Assembly (NCBI RefSeq): GCF_958298935.1
Contig: NC_084943.1
Span: 12,145,001 to 12,209,000, forward strand
Direction of reading: 5' to 3'
From: Phragmites australis
Taxonomy: Eukaryota > Streptophyta > Magnoliopsida > Poales > Poaceae
DNA: 64,000 nt
Below the pieces are notes generated by a model that saw only the letters and a list, made by a program, of their open reading frames with translations, did no database searches and was not told where the DNA came from. Position numbers and translations under genes: made by a program. Shown here piece by piece: positions 34,985 to 49,300 of the stretch (positions within the stretch are counted from its first letter, which is position 1; every line of letters starts with the position of its first letter).

Positions 34985-36890
34985 GGTCAATTCAACAACG
35001 CATCGGCTAACTATAAGCTGATACATGTCAGTATTTATTCTACATGAAGAAAAGAGAGAATATAACTGGTTTTTATTAAATAGATAGTCTACAACAGAAA
35101 ACGAAACATAATGTGTGAGCATAAAAACGTGAAGAGGCACTTTATAGCTAGCAAGCTATCTACACTGTTAGTGATGTTCTCATGTACAATTTCATTATAA
35201 TCGGTATGTTTAAACTATTCGATTTATCTACAAGCTTCCAAGTGATTGAGACATGGGATCCTGAGTTGCATGTTATTGCAATATGCCCAAAGTATAGGAT
35301 AAGTCCTTTTAATTTAGGCCAAACTGCTCTAGTGCTCTCGTAGCACACGAACCAAACTGGTTTGCAAACGTATCAATATCTCTTATGCTTGGTCAAATAT
35401 AACCAGTTACTTCTATGTCATTACTGATTACTCCATCCATCACTGATTCAACACCAATGCCTCAAATTGTGTTGACCAAGTCCATCCCTTGTAACCGTTA
35501 CGCGCATCCATTTCTGCCCAGGCCTCTTGCAAGCGTGGTGACCTAGGCTGCTTCTCCTCCTTCCCCGGTGGTGCTCCACCGTCTGTGCCTGTGCGACAGC
35601 CGAGCACGTGGTTGTGATGGCGCAAGTCGGGTCGCGGCTTGGTCCTATGTAGGGATACGAGTTTTAAATTTGTTAAGTCATTGACTAAAAAAAATAAACT
35701 AAAGATTCACTCTCACATAATTAATTTAAGAAAAAAATGAACTGAATTGTGACCCAAAACTAACCATTAAATACTCAATTGCATCCCTAGTCGTATGTGG
35801 CGAAGACGAGTTGTTGTTAGTGGATCAAAGGCCTAGAGACAGAGTAATCTTGACTAAGGGTGGCAGCAAAAGGATCAGAGACGTGGGCAGCTCACAAGAG
35901 GGAAAAAAACAGTGGTATGTTTACAAAATGCAAATCCAAGTGAATTCATCTTCCTTTCGATGAAACAAATAAAGTAGAATGATTCACGGTAGTTTATGGT
36001 TGTCTCAATATTGTCACATCACGTAAGGTACAAGGATGTGCACATACAACGCATCCAATTTGTCCAGGAGTAGATGATATTCGTTTCAAACTTTATTCAG
36101 GCATCCAATTTGTAGTCATGTTCGAGCATATTCGAATCATATTCGTTTTGTTGCAAAGATACAGATCATGTTCTATCAAACACCAATAGAACGATTACCT
36201 TTACAAGGACGAGAAGAGAGAAAACCACGACATGCTAGGTGCCAACATTCCTCAAGATTTGTGCTTGGTCTCACGTATGAATGGTTCTCTAATCGGTCGA
36301 ATCAAATTGTGCTAAACTTGATCCTAACGCTCCCGCTGCGTGTCAGATGCGGCAATTGCTGAAGGATATGAAGCTTCAAAGAGCGAACTGAGCGGTTTGG
36401 CTGGGTGCGCCATTGCACTTGGGGTACTCATGCCACTGTTTGGGCCTAATGGCAAGTAGTATAATTACGATTGTTGATATCGCGTGGACTGCACTGTTTA
36501 GCTTCATGCAACGATGCTTTACAGCTTACAACAGCACTTCTACATGCTTGCTTTATAACATAGCACCTTACGACCCCGTCACGCTTTCCTTAATCACCGT
36601 AATCACCAGCCTGGAGACTCGACTTGTTAGACCCTGTTCTTTCCCTATATAGAAGAATGAACCACCAAGAGGGAAAAAAGGGCATTATAAGAACCATAAG
36701 GCTAGTCATCAGTTCATATGATTTCTTTATGGCATGAAGCCCCAATATCAACAGACATTACCAGAATCAGGTAGCGAAACAGAATGAAGGCGGGAATAGC
36801 GTATGGTTGTCAGCTTCATTCTTGCAAGTACCAATGGGGTTAAAACCAAAACAATTGGGGACCATGAATCATGATATTCACCTGCTTCTT
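34985..36890. other. Intergenic DNA between SNU23-like and SEC24-like genes
   Basis: No exon-like or RNA-gene sequence recognised. An open frame at 35440-35625 on minus (ending TQFEALVLNQ) has no known family. Both neighbouring genes run on minus, so this holds the 5' region of one and the 3' flank of the other. Confidence 0.4.
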
Positions 36891-36898
36891 GTGAATCA

Positions 36899-36904
36899 TT
36901 TATT
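36899..36904 (-). terminator. Candidate poly(A) signal of the SEC24-like gene
   Basis: AATAAA on minus, about 346 bases past the stop codon at 37250-37252. Other A-rich signals nearby could serve as well. Confidence 0.35.
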
Positions 36905-37249
36905 CTATGAACATCCACTACAACCATATGACTCGCAGGGGTAACCATACAACATTATTTGCCCAATTCCTCTATAAGCTTCCTCTGGACATAATACAGC
37001 CGCTGTTCACAACCAAAATAAATACTTTCACATTCTAAGACAAGATTTCACTCATCTCTGTACAGAAACATATATCGCCTAAGCTAAGAGGTTGCAGAAT
37101 CCTGTCGATTCTGCAACGGCCCTCCAAGTGCGAATCAGGTTGCGCTTTGGAGAGTCCCCGGTTCGTTTGTTCAGTTTTTTCCTCATGCAGAAATCGATTT
37201 CTTCTGGGCTCCTACCAACCAAAATATTACAACAATGAGGTGGGTCACC

Positions 37250-40200
37250 TCAGGTCATCTTGCTTTGGATTTGCCTGTGAACATGTACAAGGAACTCAAC
37301 ATAGGAAAGGCCGCCCGGTGCCTTGTCCTCAACCAATAGTGAACGGAAGAAATCTCCTGCAGATGCAACAGACGAGTGTTAGGTAACAGAAATATATATA
37401 AAAAAGGTGCCAAGGTTAAGAAAATCATAAGACTAACCAGATGGGTCACCCTTTTTGCATAGTCTCAATCTGCAGAAACAATTTCGGAATGTCAAGTGTT
37501 GGAATCAAGTGGTGTGTGTTATCAACATAGTTCAGAACTCGCAGATAGTACCTCAAGTAAGAGCATCTCTGACGCCTTATTTCATTCACCACCTCATTTA
37601 CTTTCCTAGAGAGTTCATTATCAAATTGCTCCAGTACCAACTGATAGAAATAAGTTATTTGTCAACTTTATTTGCAAAAAAGGTAATATTTTAGCTGGAA
37701 ATGAGTGTTATGAGTTATGAATAATCTTCTAGGTCTATGATCCACGTGTAGAATAATTTCAAAAACCCATCATGTATACGGAGATAAATGAGAATAGATC
37801 AGAAGGTACAAGACTGACCTGATTTGATACTCCAGCCAAAGACGAGACACCGAATATTTGCTCGATGGTGACAGGGTCTACCGAATTACCAACATAAATA
37901 TAACCATCCTCACCATTTTCCAACAAATAAACTCCATCATCATGTATATTCTCACTATTGAGTGTAAGGGGACTCGGTATGAGGGAATCATCATCATCCT
38001 GCAGAAAATTTGTAGCTCAAAAATCATTACTAATTCCTATGACTTGATGGGAAAAGGTAGAAAGAAAAATCGACTCTTGTACCCTTGATGTAAGATCGTG
38101 GAGGGCAATCATCCTAGGAAACACCAATTGAATAGCTAGTAACACAGAAATTGAAGAGACAATAGAGGCCCAATAGGACCGATCATCCAATCTCCCATCA
38201 TTGCACAATCCTATGCTTTTAGTTAATGCTGAGAAATCAAATAAGAATTATTAGTGAAGTTGCAGATATGCTCATAAGTGCATTTAATAGTTTAAGGAAT
38301 AGTATACTAGATGGAACTAGATAGAAATAATCATACCTAGAGTATACAACGGCAGAAGTTTCAGAGCCTCCGGAAGAATCAACTGCCCAGAAGAACTTAC
38401 AGATGTACAATATTTTCGGTAGGACTGGAGGATACTGATACATGTATTTGTTACTTGGTCCCTAACTTGAGATAGAGGAGTTGATGGAATGCCATTTGCA
38501 GCTAAGTATGCAAATAAGTCAGTCTACCATAACATTTCTGTATGATATACTTGAGAATTTATATGAATTGCTTTACTTAATCACTTTATTGAGCTGATAA
38601 CTGCAAAAGCAACAGTAGTAGATACTAATGAATGAAAGTTAACAGTCGATTTACCTTGCTTTACAACATATGTGAATTGTGTTTCCAGATCAGCATATCG
38701 GAAAAGGTTGCTGAGCATATTTGTGCATGAAAGCGAGAGGTTTATGACCCGTATCCTTCTTTGCCCAAATACTGTTGTGTAAAGCAGTGCACACTGAAGA
38801 TGAACACAAATCACATGTCAACAATGATTGCTACTCCCTCCGTTCTATTACTGATGAACTGATACTAGAAGTTGATAGGGTCATAGAAATTGATTCATTA
38901 CAAATGTCTCAGATAAAGAAAAGTAGTCTTAATAAGTTCAAAACTGGGGGGGAAAACATCAGTTTTGACTTTGTAGACACGATATGCATGGTAAATACTA
39001 AATACTGTATAATATGTGGTATGCATTTACACCAGATATAAAGAATCTGAAGGAGAACGACTTCCAAAATATTGAGCAAAGATTAGTTTTTGGAAATCGC
39101 TGATAGCAGAAGGTAACCAACTAACCATATTTACTGGGTTGATCCTACTTTTAGGGTTACCAGGGCAAGAACCAAAACATCATTTAGGGTGGGGCTGCTA
39201 TTCCACAAACATAATATTGAGCCATATCAATAGAAATAAAATGAGATTGAACTTCAAACTTAGTCAGTCTACATAGTTTAGGCATAAACCAATTCCTAGC
39301 TAAACACTGTTACAGTTCACTAACAAACATGCCCCACGCACAAGGACCAGGATGTCCTTTTTTGTGTTAGTATAGTCAGATGACCAGCCATAACCAGTGT
39401 TACCGGGACACGGGTGCGGGTATCGGTGTCCAACTCGGGTGCGGGTGTCCGATTCGGCGAACTCTCGAAAGTAGGGTTCGTAGATTCGGCTAATATATAT
39501 TATCTTTTAAACTTTATAAAATATAAAAATAGAAATTCATGCTTGTTTCTACAAAGCTAGCAGACCACCAGTATATGCAGGATCTGTCACAAAAATAGAA
39601 ACTCATGTTTGTAGCTACATAGCAAGCAGCTAAGTATATGCTGGATCTGTCACATGTTTAAAAGAAGAAAAGAAGAGGGAAGAACAGATGGTTTGAGCTT
39701 CTATTTCATGGCCCATCCAGCCCACTCACTCACCACCAGTCCACATTTCCTTACCCTAGTCTCTAAGTCCTCTCGCACTATGGAAAAGAAGTGACAGTAG
39801 CCGCCGCCTCTCCTCCCCTCACCCCCACCTCTGCCTCCTCTCCCCCGCCACCACCTCCTTCTCTCCCCCACCGCCGCCTCCTCCTCTCCTCCCCCGCCAC
39901 CTCCTCTCCTCTCCCCTGACGTCGAGGCCATGATCCGCGGGTGCTGCACGGAGGTCGAGACCGAGATCCACCGCCTCCTCTCCTCCTCCGCCACCACCTC
40001 TCCTCCTCCACCTCCTTCGCCGTTGTCTCCTCCTCTCCCCAGCCTTGGGCATTGTCACGCCGCGTTGGATGGGAGTCGACGCGCGGATACACGTCGACAC
40101 TGCAAAAAAAATTCGGACACTCATGTCCCGGTAACACTGGCCATAACCGGTACCACACAGAAAGTGTTATCAGGTTCAACCGGGCAACATTGGAACATAT

Positions 40201-43200
40201 AGGAGTTTGAATTTCACTGAACATCTTGTTAAAGTTACTCCAAATAAAAACCAAACAATGAAGTAGGCTCTCATCTTTTTTTTTTTAAACTGTTCGAAGA
40301 ATTGGCGATCCAAAAATACTTAATGCTGTAGCCTGATGATACGGAGGAGACCATAATCAAATTCGGTCAGGCAACAAAACTGATTTTTCATGTAATATAT
40401 ATTACCTGGAAAGCACATTCTGAATTTTCCTGCAATTTGTCATCATGCTTAAAGGTAACCATTATGGTTTTGTCCGAGTCAATCTGCAGCATAAGAGTGT
40501 CTTAAGAATACAGTTTATTTTTCTAGCAGATCTGTGACGTCTGACACGGAAACAGTAAGAAAGTGAAACAGCTAAAGAATGCAGCGGCAAAGAAACATGA
40601 AACTTTAGATGATTTCTGTTTGCAAGGACCATCGCATGCCCGCCAGTGTTACATTCACAGATTTTGATGTTAAAATCCCAGGCATTGCATTGACCAGTCA
40701 ATCCAGTATCCTGATGGTTCCAGTGAACAGTTGTTTGTTTCTAATAATTTTTCTTCAAGTTTTGTTATCTCCTCAACCGTCAAAATGATCTATTACAAAT
40801 TCAACAGCAATTCTAGGCTTCTAGCAAAATACCACCTAATTCCAGCTCCAGAATTCCAAGTCAGTAATTTATCATCCGAAAACGGAACCACGCAGCAGCA
40901 TTGGATATGCATAATCTAATGAAAACCATTTTCCCTAAGAACATAAGCACTGAAATGAGTAAGTTTAAATATGGATGCAATTCAAGTAAGCAGAAGCAAT
41001 GATATCTTGGATGTGGCAACCCTTGAATCCTTTGATATGGATGTGTTCAGCATTACTCTACAACATCACAACCCAACTGTTTCAGAGACCAAGACACATT
41101 TCATACAATTCTGTACAAAGATGGAGCAACAATTTTCTTTTAACGTAAAAGACAAATCAACATTGAACACAACACAACAAAGCTATCTATATGTAACCGT
41201 GCAGCACATGTGGGCCCAGGTAGAATATGCAGAACACAACAAATGAGGCCTGAAACTGCATTAGATCAGGCATCAATCCTAATTACTCACCGCAGGAAGA
41301 TCAATATCAGTAGGGACACGCTTGCAGAAATTGCCAAAATAGTCTTGAACTTGAAGCCCCTAATGGCATATAGAAAAAGAAAGGAAAATGAAGTTACTAT
41401 TACACTATGATATGAAGGGCAAAAGGGGGTTGACACTTTGGCATATGTTCACCTGACTGCACCTGACACGCATGACAGCCTCAAAGCCCTGGGGTCTACT
41501 AATATTCCATCTGAGATCGTTAAAGAGTTTGGCTGGATCAGAAAGAGCAGAAAATGGATAATAGTAGTAAACCTGCAAAATTAAGGAAAGATATTAGGAT
41601 CAAACAACATAGAAATAAGTAGAGAGGTTATTTTTAAGAATCTGATATAGAGATGTGAAACTAGGTGTATGTAGTGAATTCAATAAATAATGCCCAAGTT
41701 ACCTCATAATTCAGAAACCTACATATTCAATGTGTAACACGATACCAAAGAAAAAAACTCTTAAATGACACATTAAGTTTCATATGGTAGCTGAAACTGT
41801 CAAAGTCCAACTGTACGTGTTTCCATTCTATCAGGATATGCAGATGAGATGATATTGCAAAAGACAACAAAAATCAAAATGTAAGATTGCTGGTATTTTT
41901 GAGTATTTGCAGGTCTGGGATTTGGTGGACGGGTTCATTTTACACCCTTATGTGCGGGATATTCATTATTGGTCTCATTCGGCCTCAGGACAATATTCGG
42001 CGCAGTCGGCTTATCATTGTTTCTTCCTGAGCAGAATCGAATTTGAACCTTGGGAGCGCTTGTGGAAGTCTTGGGCTCCGCTAAGGTGTAAGTTTTTCCC
42101 ATGGTTGGCAATTCAAAACCGATGCTAGACGGCAGATTGCCTAGCTCGTCATGGTTTGTCGCATCCGGAACGCTGCCCTCTTCGATCAGGATGGTGAGAC
42201 GGTGCAGCACCTGCTCACTTCTTATGTCTTCTCTCGCCAAGTGTGGTTCAACATCCTTAACCAGGTGGGCCTTCCTCAGATTTCCCCACAACCGTTGGAT
42301 GGTTGTTTCAGTGAGTGGTGGCGACATGCTGTTGACAGAATGCCCAAGGAGCGTAAGGATGGTCTTAACTAGCTTTTGATCCTTGCTGCTTGGATGATTT
42401 GGAAACATCGCAATGGATGTGTGTTCGACGATGCAAGGCCGGACGTGAGAAAGTTGGTAAATGACATCTGGGTGGAGGCTGCTCTTTGGGTCTCGGCGAG
42501 CGCCAAGGGTCTTTCGGAGCTACTTGTGTAATTCCTGTGCTGGTTGGGCTCCTCCTTGTTGGTGCTTTGGGTTTTTCTTAGTTTTTCTGTTTTGTTTTGT
42601 TCATTTTTTCTTCTGTTGTTGTGTGGACCTTTTGTATTGTTTTTTTGTTCTTTCTCTTCTTAATATAATGATGGGCAACTCTCCTGCCAGTTCGAGAACA
42701 AAGATTGCTGGTATGGAACTGACTGCAACATGTGAAATGTTGACAAATCTTCCCACCATGGTCGCATGCATAAATGCAGGGCAATAAGGCCGATAGTATA
42801 TGGATATCAATCTTGACCAATGCCTTCACCACAAACATGGCCAAAACTGACCAAATATATTTTAGTAATTGATTAGTTATGCCTGTGTAACAGCAAGAAT
42901 TTTTAACACATTTGCTTTTTTTATGCCAGCAATTCTAATGTTATGTGCAGTTATTACTGCAACAATTGGCAACCTAGGCTGGCTATGATTTCTTAGCTAT
43001 AAATTATTGTAAGGATAGAAAATTATTAGGATTGTTTTTAAAAGGAAAGATCATATTGAGTTGTTACGAGGCTCAACCTCTAGAAAGAGGAGCCGCATGC
43101 TAATATTGGAACTAAGCAAGAAAATAATGGGGGCTGCTAATTTGCGCTCACGCGCAGCCTCCCTCACACACGATCCGACAGTATACGACAAGTGGTCCCC

Positions 43201-43286
43201 CTTTTCCCTTTCCCTTTCCCTTTCCGGCATCAGCACTTCCCTGGCCCAGCGGTACCCCCGCCTCGCCTCCCGAGCGCACCTCTCTC

Positions 43287-43317
<31 letters not shown>

Positions 43318-46300
43318 ATCTCACACACACTTGCTCAAACTTTCCCTGCCCAAAAAAAATCTACTCAAAAAGTTTTCAACCAAAATTCTAGAAGAAGGAT
43401 TTTGATAGAAAAAAAGGAAACAAAAATTTTGATCAGAAAGTTCAGAGCGAAAATTTTCTACTCAAAAAGTTATCAACAGAAATTCTAGAAGAAAGTTTTT
43501 GAATAAAAAAAGAAACATAAATTTTGATCAAAAGTTTTCATATCCAAAAAATTCAGCTCAAAAATTTTCAAGAAAAAATCTAGAAGAAAAAAATTGATAA
43601 AAAAAAGAAACAAATTGTGATGTTGTAGTTTTCAGACCAGAAATTTCACTAAATATAGTCAACACAAGTTATAAAAAAACAAATACAGACTCATCTTCTC
43701 TGGCGACAGCGTTGCCGCTGCCGTGAGCTCCTCATCTTTGAGCGGCATGGCAGAGACTACACCTCTTCTAGCTCGTGCTCGGCGCATGTCTCCTACGACG
43801 CGGAGGCAGTGCCTGTTGTGGCGACAGAGACAGGCGAAGGTGGTCGTGGAGACAGATGAAGGCACCGCTCCAACACGACTGGTGGCGAAGGCAAACGGAC
43901 GAGATCTCTTTCCTCCCTCCTCGGGTGCGTCGGTTGAAAGGGGAAACAAATGTGGGCCCCACACGGCCAAAAACGCGTAGGAGAAAAGGCAAGCAAGGCG
44001 AAAAAATCGTGCATGAGTGGAGCAAGTAGCGCATGAGCACTAACCAGAAGTTTCGGAAAATAACACGTCATGCTCATCTATAGTCTCTTGTCTCAACCAA
44101 GCCGACTTCCCAGCGGTGTTTACCACTAGTTAGCGAAGCATCATTACATATATCCTGAACTATTTTTAGCTCTACCATGTTTAAGTCTTGCAGAGTTAGA
44201 AAGTCAACAATTCAATATTCTTTAGTAGTCTAAGGCAAATGTGGAATAAAGGCATACCCGGCCACCAGTGGTATTGGGAACAACTGATATTGAAGCAATA
44301 TCTACATATGACTGTGTGGTAAGGAACACATCTACACAAACCTGATTAAACGAAAACAACATATGTCAATGTTATTCATTCATTTAAATATTATAAAAAA
44401 TAGTGAAATTCTCAAACACCATAAAAACTAATGTTTCTCACTTGGTACTCAGCAAATTCTAGTGCCATTGTCTTGAGAGTCTTATCAACAGGCTGCAGGA
44501 GCTTATGTGCTTCCTGAACACACAAAAATATTGCAATGGATCACTTGAGAAGAGTACAATAAGACAAGGTGCCATATGCACGAAGAAATGGAAGTGACTT
44601 GGCAAATATGAATATGCATTACATGCAGATATGATAAATAACCCCTAGTAAACTAATCATACCTTATCTGCAGTGGAAATATTTGATCTACCATCAGCTT
44701 CCCTAGCAGACAATGAACCAATCCCAACTGATGGTAGCACTGCAAAGCGCCAGTAATACACTGTTAGTAAACTTTCTCTTTTCTAGTGAGACTAATTAGT
44801 GATGATATACGATCTGTAGCACCAAACATGTTTACTATTTTATTTTGCATGATTAACATCAGTTTCACGCAAAGGATCAGCTATCATGTAGTTTTCCAGT
44901 TTAAGGAAAGCTACTTAAAAAAAACTCGACTGACCTAGAAGGAACTAGGTGGCATTATAAATAAGAAGAAATAGGCACCCAAATTCGTGTCGAAGAGGAC
45001 TCGAACCTGGATGGTCTAGGCGTATATCCACACTCTCAACTAAAGTTCCTTAAGGAAAGCTACTTTCAGCAGCCAAAAATAGAGAGACAATCAATCTGGC
45101 AAGATATGAGAAAGGGGGAACGAATTTGGTTCCATTCCACTCATCAAACAGAAAAGGTTCATTTATCAAAATACCTGACTGAAACACAAGCAACTTTCCA
45201 CCAGTTGACTTCATAGCTAGAAAACTTGCCTGCATACAACATAATAATCAGAGTAAATTGATCCAATGAAACAGACAAAATAAAGATGAGAACGAAATTA
45301 TGTAAGCATGTGCTATAGCTCAATCCCAATCAAACAGGTTACTATATGTCAGTAATATATACTGAAACTGGTCAAGTTGATATAATGCTGGTGCATTGTA
45401 CAAAAAGGAATAACACAAAAGGGCAACCAATTACGGAGATAATAGTACCTTCATAGCAGCACCGAATGCCGAATCAGCAACCCTGTTGTTCTCAAACATG
45501 TTTGGGATGCTCTCCAGTAGTTGCTCCAAATTCTCACAGCACTAAGGCCTCAAAAAAACAAGGTATTTAGAGCTTTGTCGAGCATAGAGAGATTTCTTAC
45601 TTCTACTGAAGCTTCGGAAATTTAGTGAGCTGGTAAACTAACAAGAACCAATTTGTCATTCGCGTAAAATGTGAGTACAAACCTCAGAAATTGGGAGAAT
45701 TAGGTCCGTTTGAAGTGGAGTGTACACATCTTGGACATCAGGAACAATAAGCATCAAAGGCTGCAAAGTACAAAAGATCAAATTTGGAAAACTTGAGATC
45801 CATACACTACCAGGTAAACAGTCATAGTTCAAAATTCAGAAGCTTCTTTGGAAAGAAAACTCAAGCAGTGTTCAAAAAGATGCATCTGTGGTTGCAACTA
45901 AAAGAAAGACAGCAAAAAAATATAAAATAATGTTTATTTCAATAAACATAATAGGATGGCTTTCAAGATACACATCTTAGTTGAATAGAAAAAAAAAGGA
46001 ATCTACTCTGTCATATCGAAGCAGTAAATTTAGAATCCTGATTACAGATTTATAGTATGAAGCATTGCTTTCAGAGACTAGTTTGCAAAATAAAGAGAAT
46101 ATCTTTCAGCTTTGCAGTCAATATTCTTCTGTTAAGTCAACATATCAACACAAAGAAGACCATTTTTTTTTTTTTGAGAAGATTGTCAATGAAGTGTCCA
46201 AGTCTTTCTCGAGAAACCCAAAAAAGCTGTGAACCACCACACAAAAAGAAGTTTGTAGTTGTCAAATATCACTCTTTTTGGTTCCTCCTGCCACTACTGG

Positions 46301-49300
46301 GATCTAAGCTTAGATTATATATATAGCAGCATATTAAATTGGAAATACCTACACGAATTTCCTTTTGGAACTTTTCACAGTGCTTTGACACCTGAACTGA
46401 AGTGGTTTGCAGGATTGAGCCTAGCTTGTGTCACTAGATGCATCTCCTTTTATTAACCAGATTTGATGAACTTTAATGCCGAAAAGATCAGAAAAGAAAA
46501 TTAGGCAAAATACAGAAGATGATATTGAAACTTCTTTTGGGAGCTGAACATGTTCACAATAGATGCAGGTTCTAGAAGTTGGCTTCTCCTTTGTCTGATC
46601 AAAAATTCAGCTGGTAAGACAATCTAACAGTATTCTAACAGTATTTTGGCTTACACCCAATAATTGGTATGATGCATGAAATGCTCTCAAAACTAAACAT
46701 AACTTGTTCAGAAAATACCAGTTGTTGAGCTCGTTTAAGGCTGTAGAAGTGAATAGCAGAATCGAATGTAGCAATTCCAACCATAGTTCGAGGGCCTTCC
46801 TACAAAAGACACAAAACTAATGTCATGGTAAACTCCACAGTGCTACAATATGTTTCAATTTGTCTGAATGGTTAAGGAAAGTAAACAAACTAAGTAACAG
46901 AAAAAAGAATAGTATGTCAACGAAGTTATATCGAGTCGATAGTATCTATATTGACAGGTCATGTTTGCTTCACACAACTTTTGGTTTCCAAATATTTCAA
47001 GATTAGTGATAGACTGCCATCACAAGTTGGGGTAGGCTATTACTGTTACACAACTTGTCTGAAAAATGTCAGTTCGTTTTGGCAAAGGTGACAAGTACCA
47101 GAAGAAGAAACATTTCCAGGCAAAGATAAGAGCAAACAAAATGTTTTTAGTAAATTATAAAGATCAACTGCATATTATGGCATATAAGTGGAATTCAGTT
47201 AAGAGCTAATACCATGTTGTCTGTAGTAGTCAATGCATAAAAAGACCATGTAAACTTACAGGAAGGTCTGAAAGGGCCTGGGAAATTGCACTGCAGGCTG
47301 CAGCAGTTGCACCGGTATGTACAGCATTCATGGAGACATCAATAAGGAAGAAATATACAGCAGGCATTGGGTCACGAACCTGAAATTGATAAATATATCA
47401 TGATCATGATCATTATTATAGGAAAAGTGAAATAAGACAATGAATCGTACTACAAAATAGAATTTGAATTTTTGCGGATACAATACAAATCCCGCTTACA
47501 TGCTGTTGTATCAAGTAAGAAAAAAATATTAATATGCCAGCTATATTTAATGCAGTGAATATGGCGATAAAACAAAGGGCACTCATAAGATGGAAGTATA
47601 TAAAGACATTAAGGTTTAAATAGTGCACTATATGAATCTTGCTCAGAAAAATTATGAGGAACATGAAAACCAGGTAAAAACAGACCAGAAACTCCTTGGT
47701 TGCAATGAATTCAACTGTTCCTCTACATAACTCAGGCCTGTCATCGGCATCACGTCGCCTACCATCAGGGCCCAAGTTGCAGAAGTACTCCCTTGGAGTA
47801 TCATTGCTAAATCCTGCAGAACCAGTGTATTTTGTTAAATGGAAAGTAAAATGACCAGAATCGAATATACCAAACGATTGACATATATTATATAATACGA
47901 GACCAAGAATTAAAATAAATAATGAATTAAAAATGGAGGGGAAGAACAAAGTTGAGATAAGCATTTCAAAGATGCTTGACTTCAGATGATACCATCTTTT
48001 CAAGGGAAAGGGAAATATAGCATCAGGCTTTAAAATGATCGAAATTTACATATGAAGTACATAGAAAATATGGAAATATTTAGAAGATCAAACAAACAGA
48101 AAACTAGCATTAAACTTTATCGCTTACCACATAAGTTACATATAAACTGTTTCCCTTGATCAATGAATCTCATGAAAGGATTTATGTATGCTTTGCAGCG
48201 CGAACACCTAATGGGGCCCATGTCTCCAAAATCTACAAGCTATAATAAGGAAGAAGTATCAATACCAAAGCGATTACTCGAGCATCATGCTGAACTGCTG
48301 CAATGAAAATTTAAAAGCACTAGCAAATAGTGTAGTCTGTATCAGAATCAGAACATCACCAGAATAGGTGGAAGAAACAACTCTAAGAACACCATTTTTT
48401 TAACATTATGAACGAAGCTATCCATTGACTCAAAGCCAAACACAAAGTTTCAATAGGAAGTCAGTAATACCTTTGGCAGAAAAGGAGGCCATGAACAAGA
48501 ACAATTTTTATCTGTATGTATAACTGCAAATCTTCATGTAGTTGTCAATTAGTATGTTAACATGAGCATCACTGTTTTGTATGATCAAAGTGATGAGCTC
48601 TAAGATAGTAAGTGCAACAGTAGAGTCATTTATTAAACCACATATGGATCGCACACAGTGAGAGCATATGGAATTTACTGCTAATTGTACACCGCTGCTC
48701 ACTTTTGGGTGCTTGTACCTACATGTAGTGCAACTGAATGACCAAACAGCCAGCAGATGAGCATGGGAGTGACCTTTTATAGGACTAACGATTTGCAATG
48801 CAGATTAACAGTTTACTACACCAACCGGAATTAAAAGTTAATAACAATAACCAAATACGAGGAGAATTTTAACACAAATGAATTTGACAATTTCTCCTTG
48901 GAAGAAACCTAAATATGGCATGATGGCATAGATCAGTATAGACATCAAATGCAGATTGTTTCCTTGTTGCCTCGTTCAGTTGTCATGTCATATGGTTGCT
49001 TTAACAGGTATTTTCTTTATATGCAAACGATGTGATGAAGTACCTGGATAGGCTCCTCGGATGGATGAGGAAGAGCGAAAGGTTGCACCAACAAGGCCAA
49101 TGGCATTCCTGATGTTGTCAGGAGATCCCCTGTACATGGTATCTGATAGCATATGTAACAGACACAGTTTAGAAAGGAAAAAAGAAATATGATAACAAAA
49201 GGAGAAAGCAAGATACCAAATCCAACCTGATTCATGGTGCACCTCATCAAACGGGGGTTGCAATTGCCAGTGTCCTTCACGATAAATTCACTGGAGGCAG

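Larger units (their letters stand above)
43060..44100. other. Probable composite insertion in SEC24 intron 14
   Basis: A block unlike the surrounding AT-rich intron: a GC-rich start (43130-43280), a (CT)n microsatellite (43280-43320), a 97-bp tandem repeat, then a second GC-rich segment (43690-44050) with frames on both strands. The arrangement resembles a non-autonomous Mutator-like element, but no terminal repeat or 9-bp duplication could be matched. Similar wording occurs at 51760-52200. Confidence 0.4.

Noticed and set aside
38830..38970. Stowaway-like start (TACTCCCTCCGTTC)
   Set aside because: No inverted partner or TA duplication was found, so it is at most a fragment.
39701..40254. 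Minus-strand frames of up to 158 codons
   Set aside because: Gly/Arg-rich low-complexity translation of the hAT cargo; no splice-supported gene.
44960..45045. Possible tRNA gene (B-box sequence GGTTCGAGTCC)
   Set aside because: No cloverleaf or acceptor stem could be drawn, and a 16-bp duplication shows it is part of a SINE.
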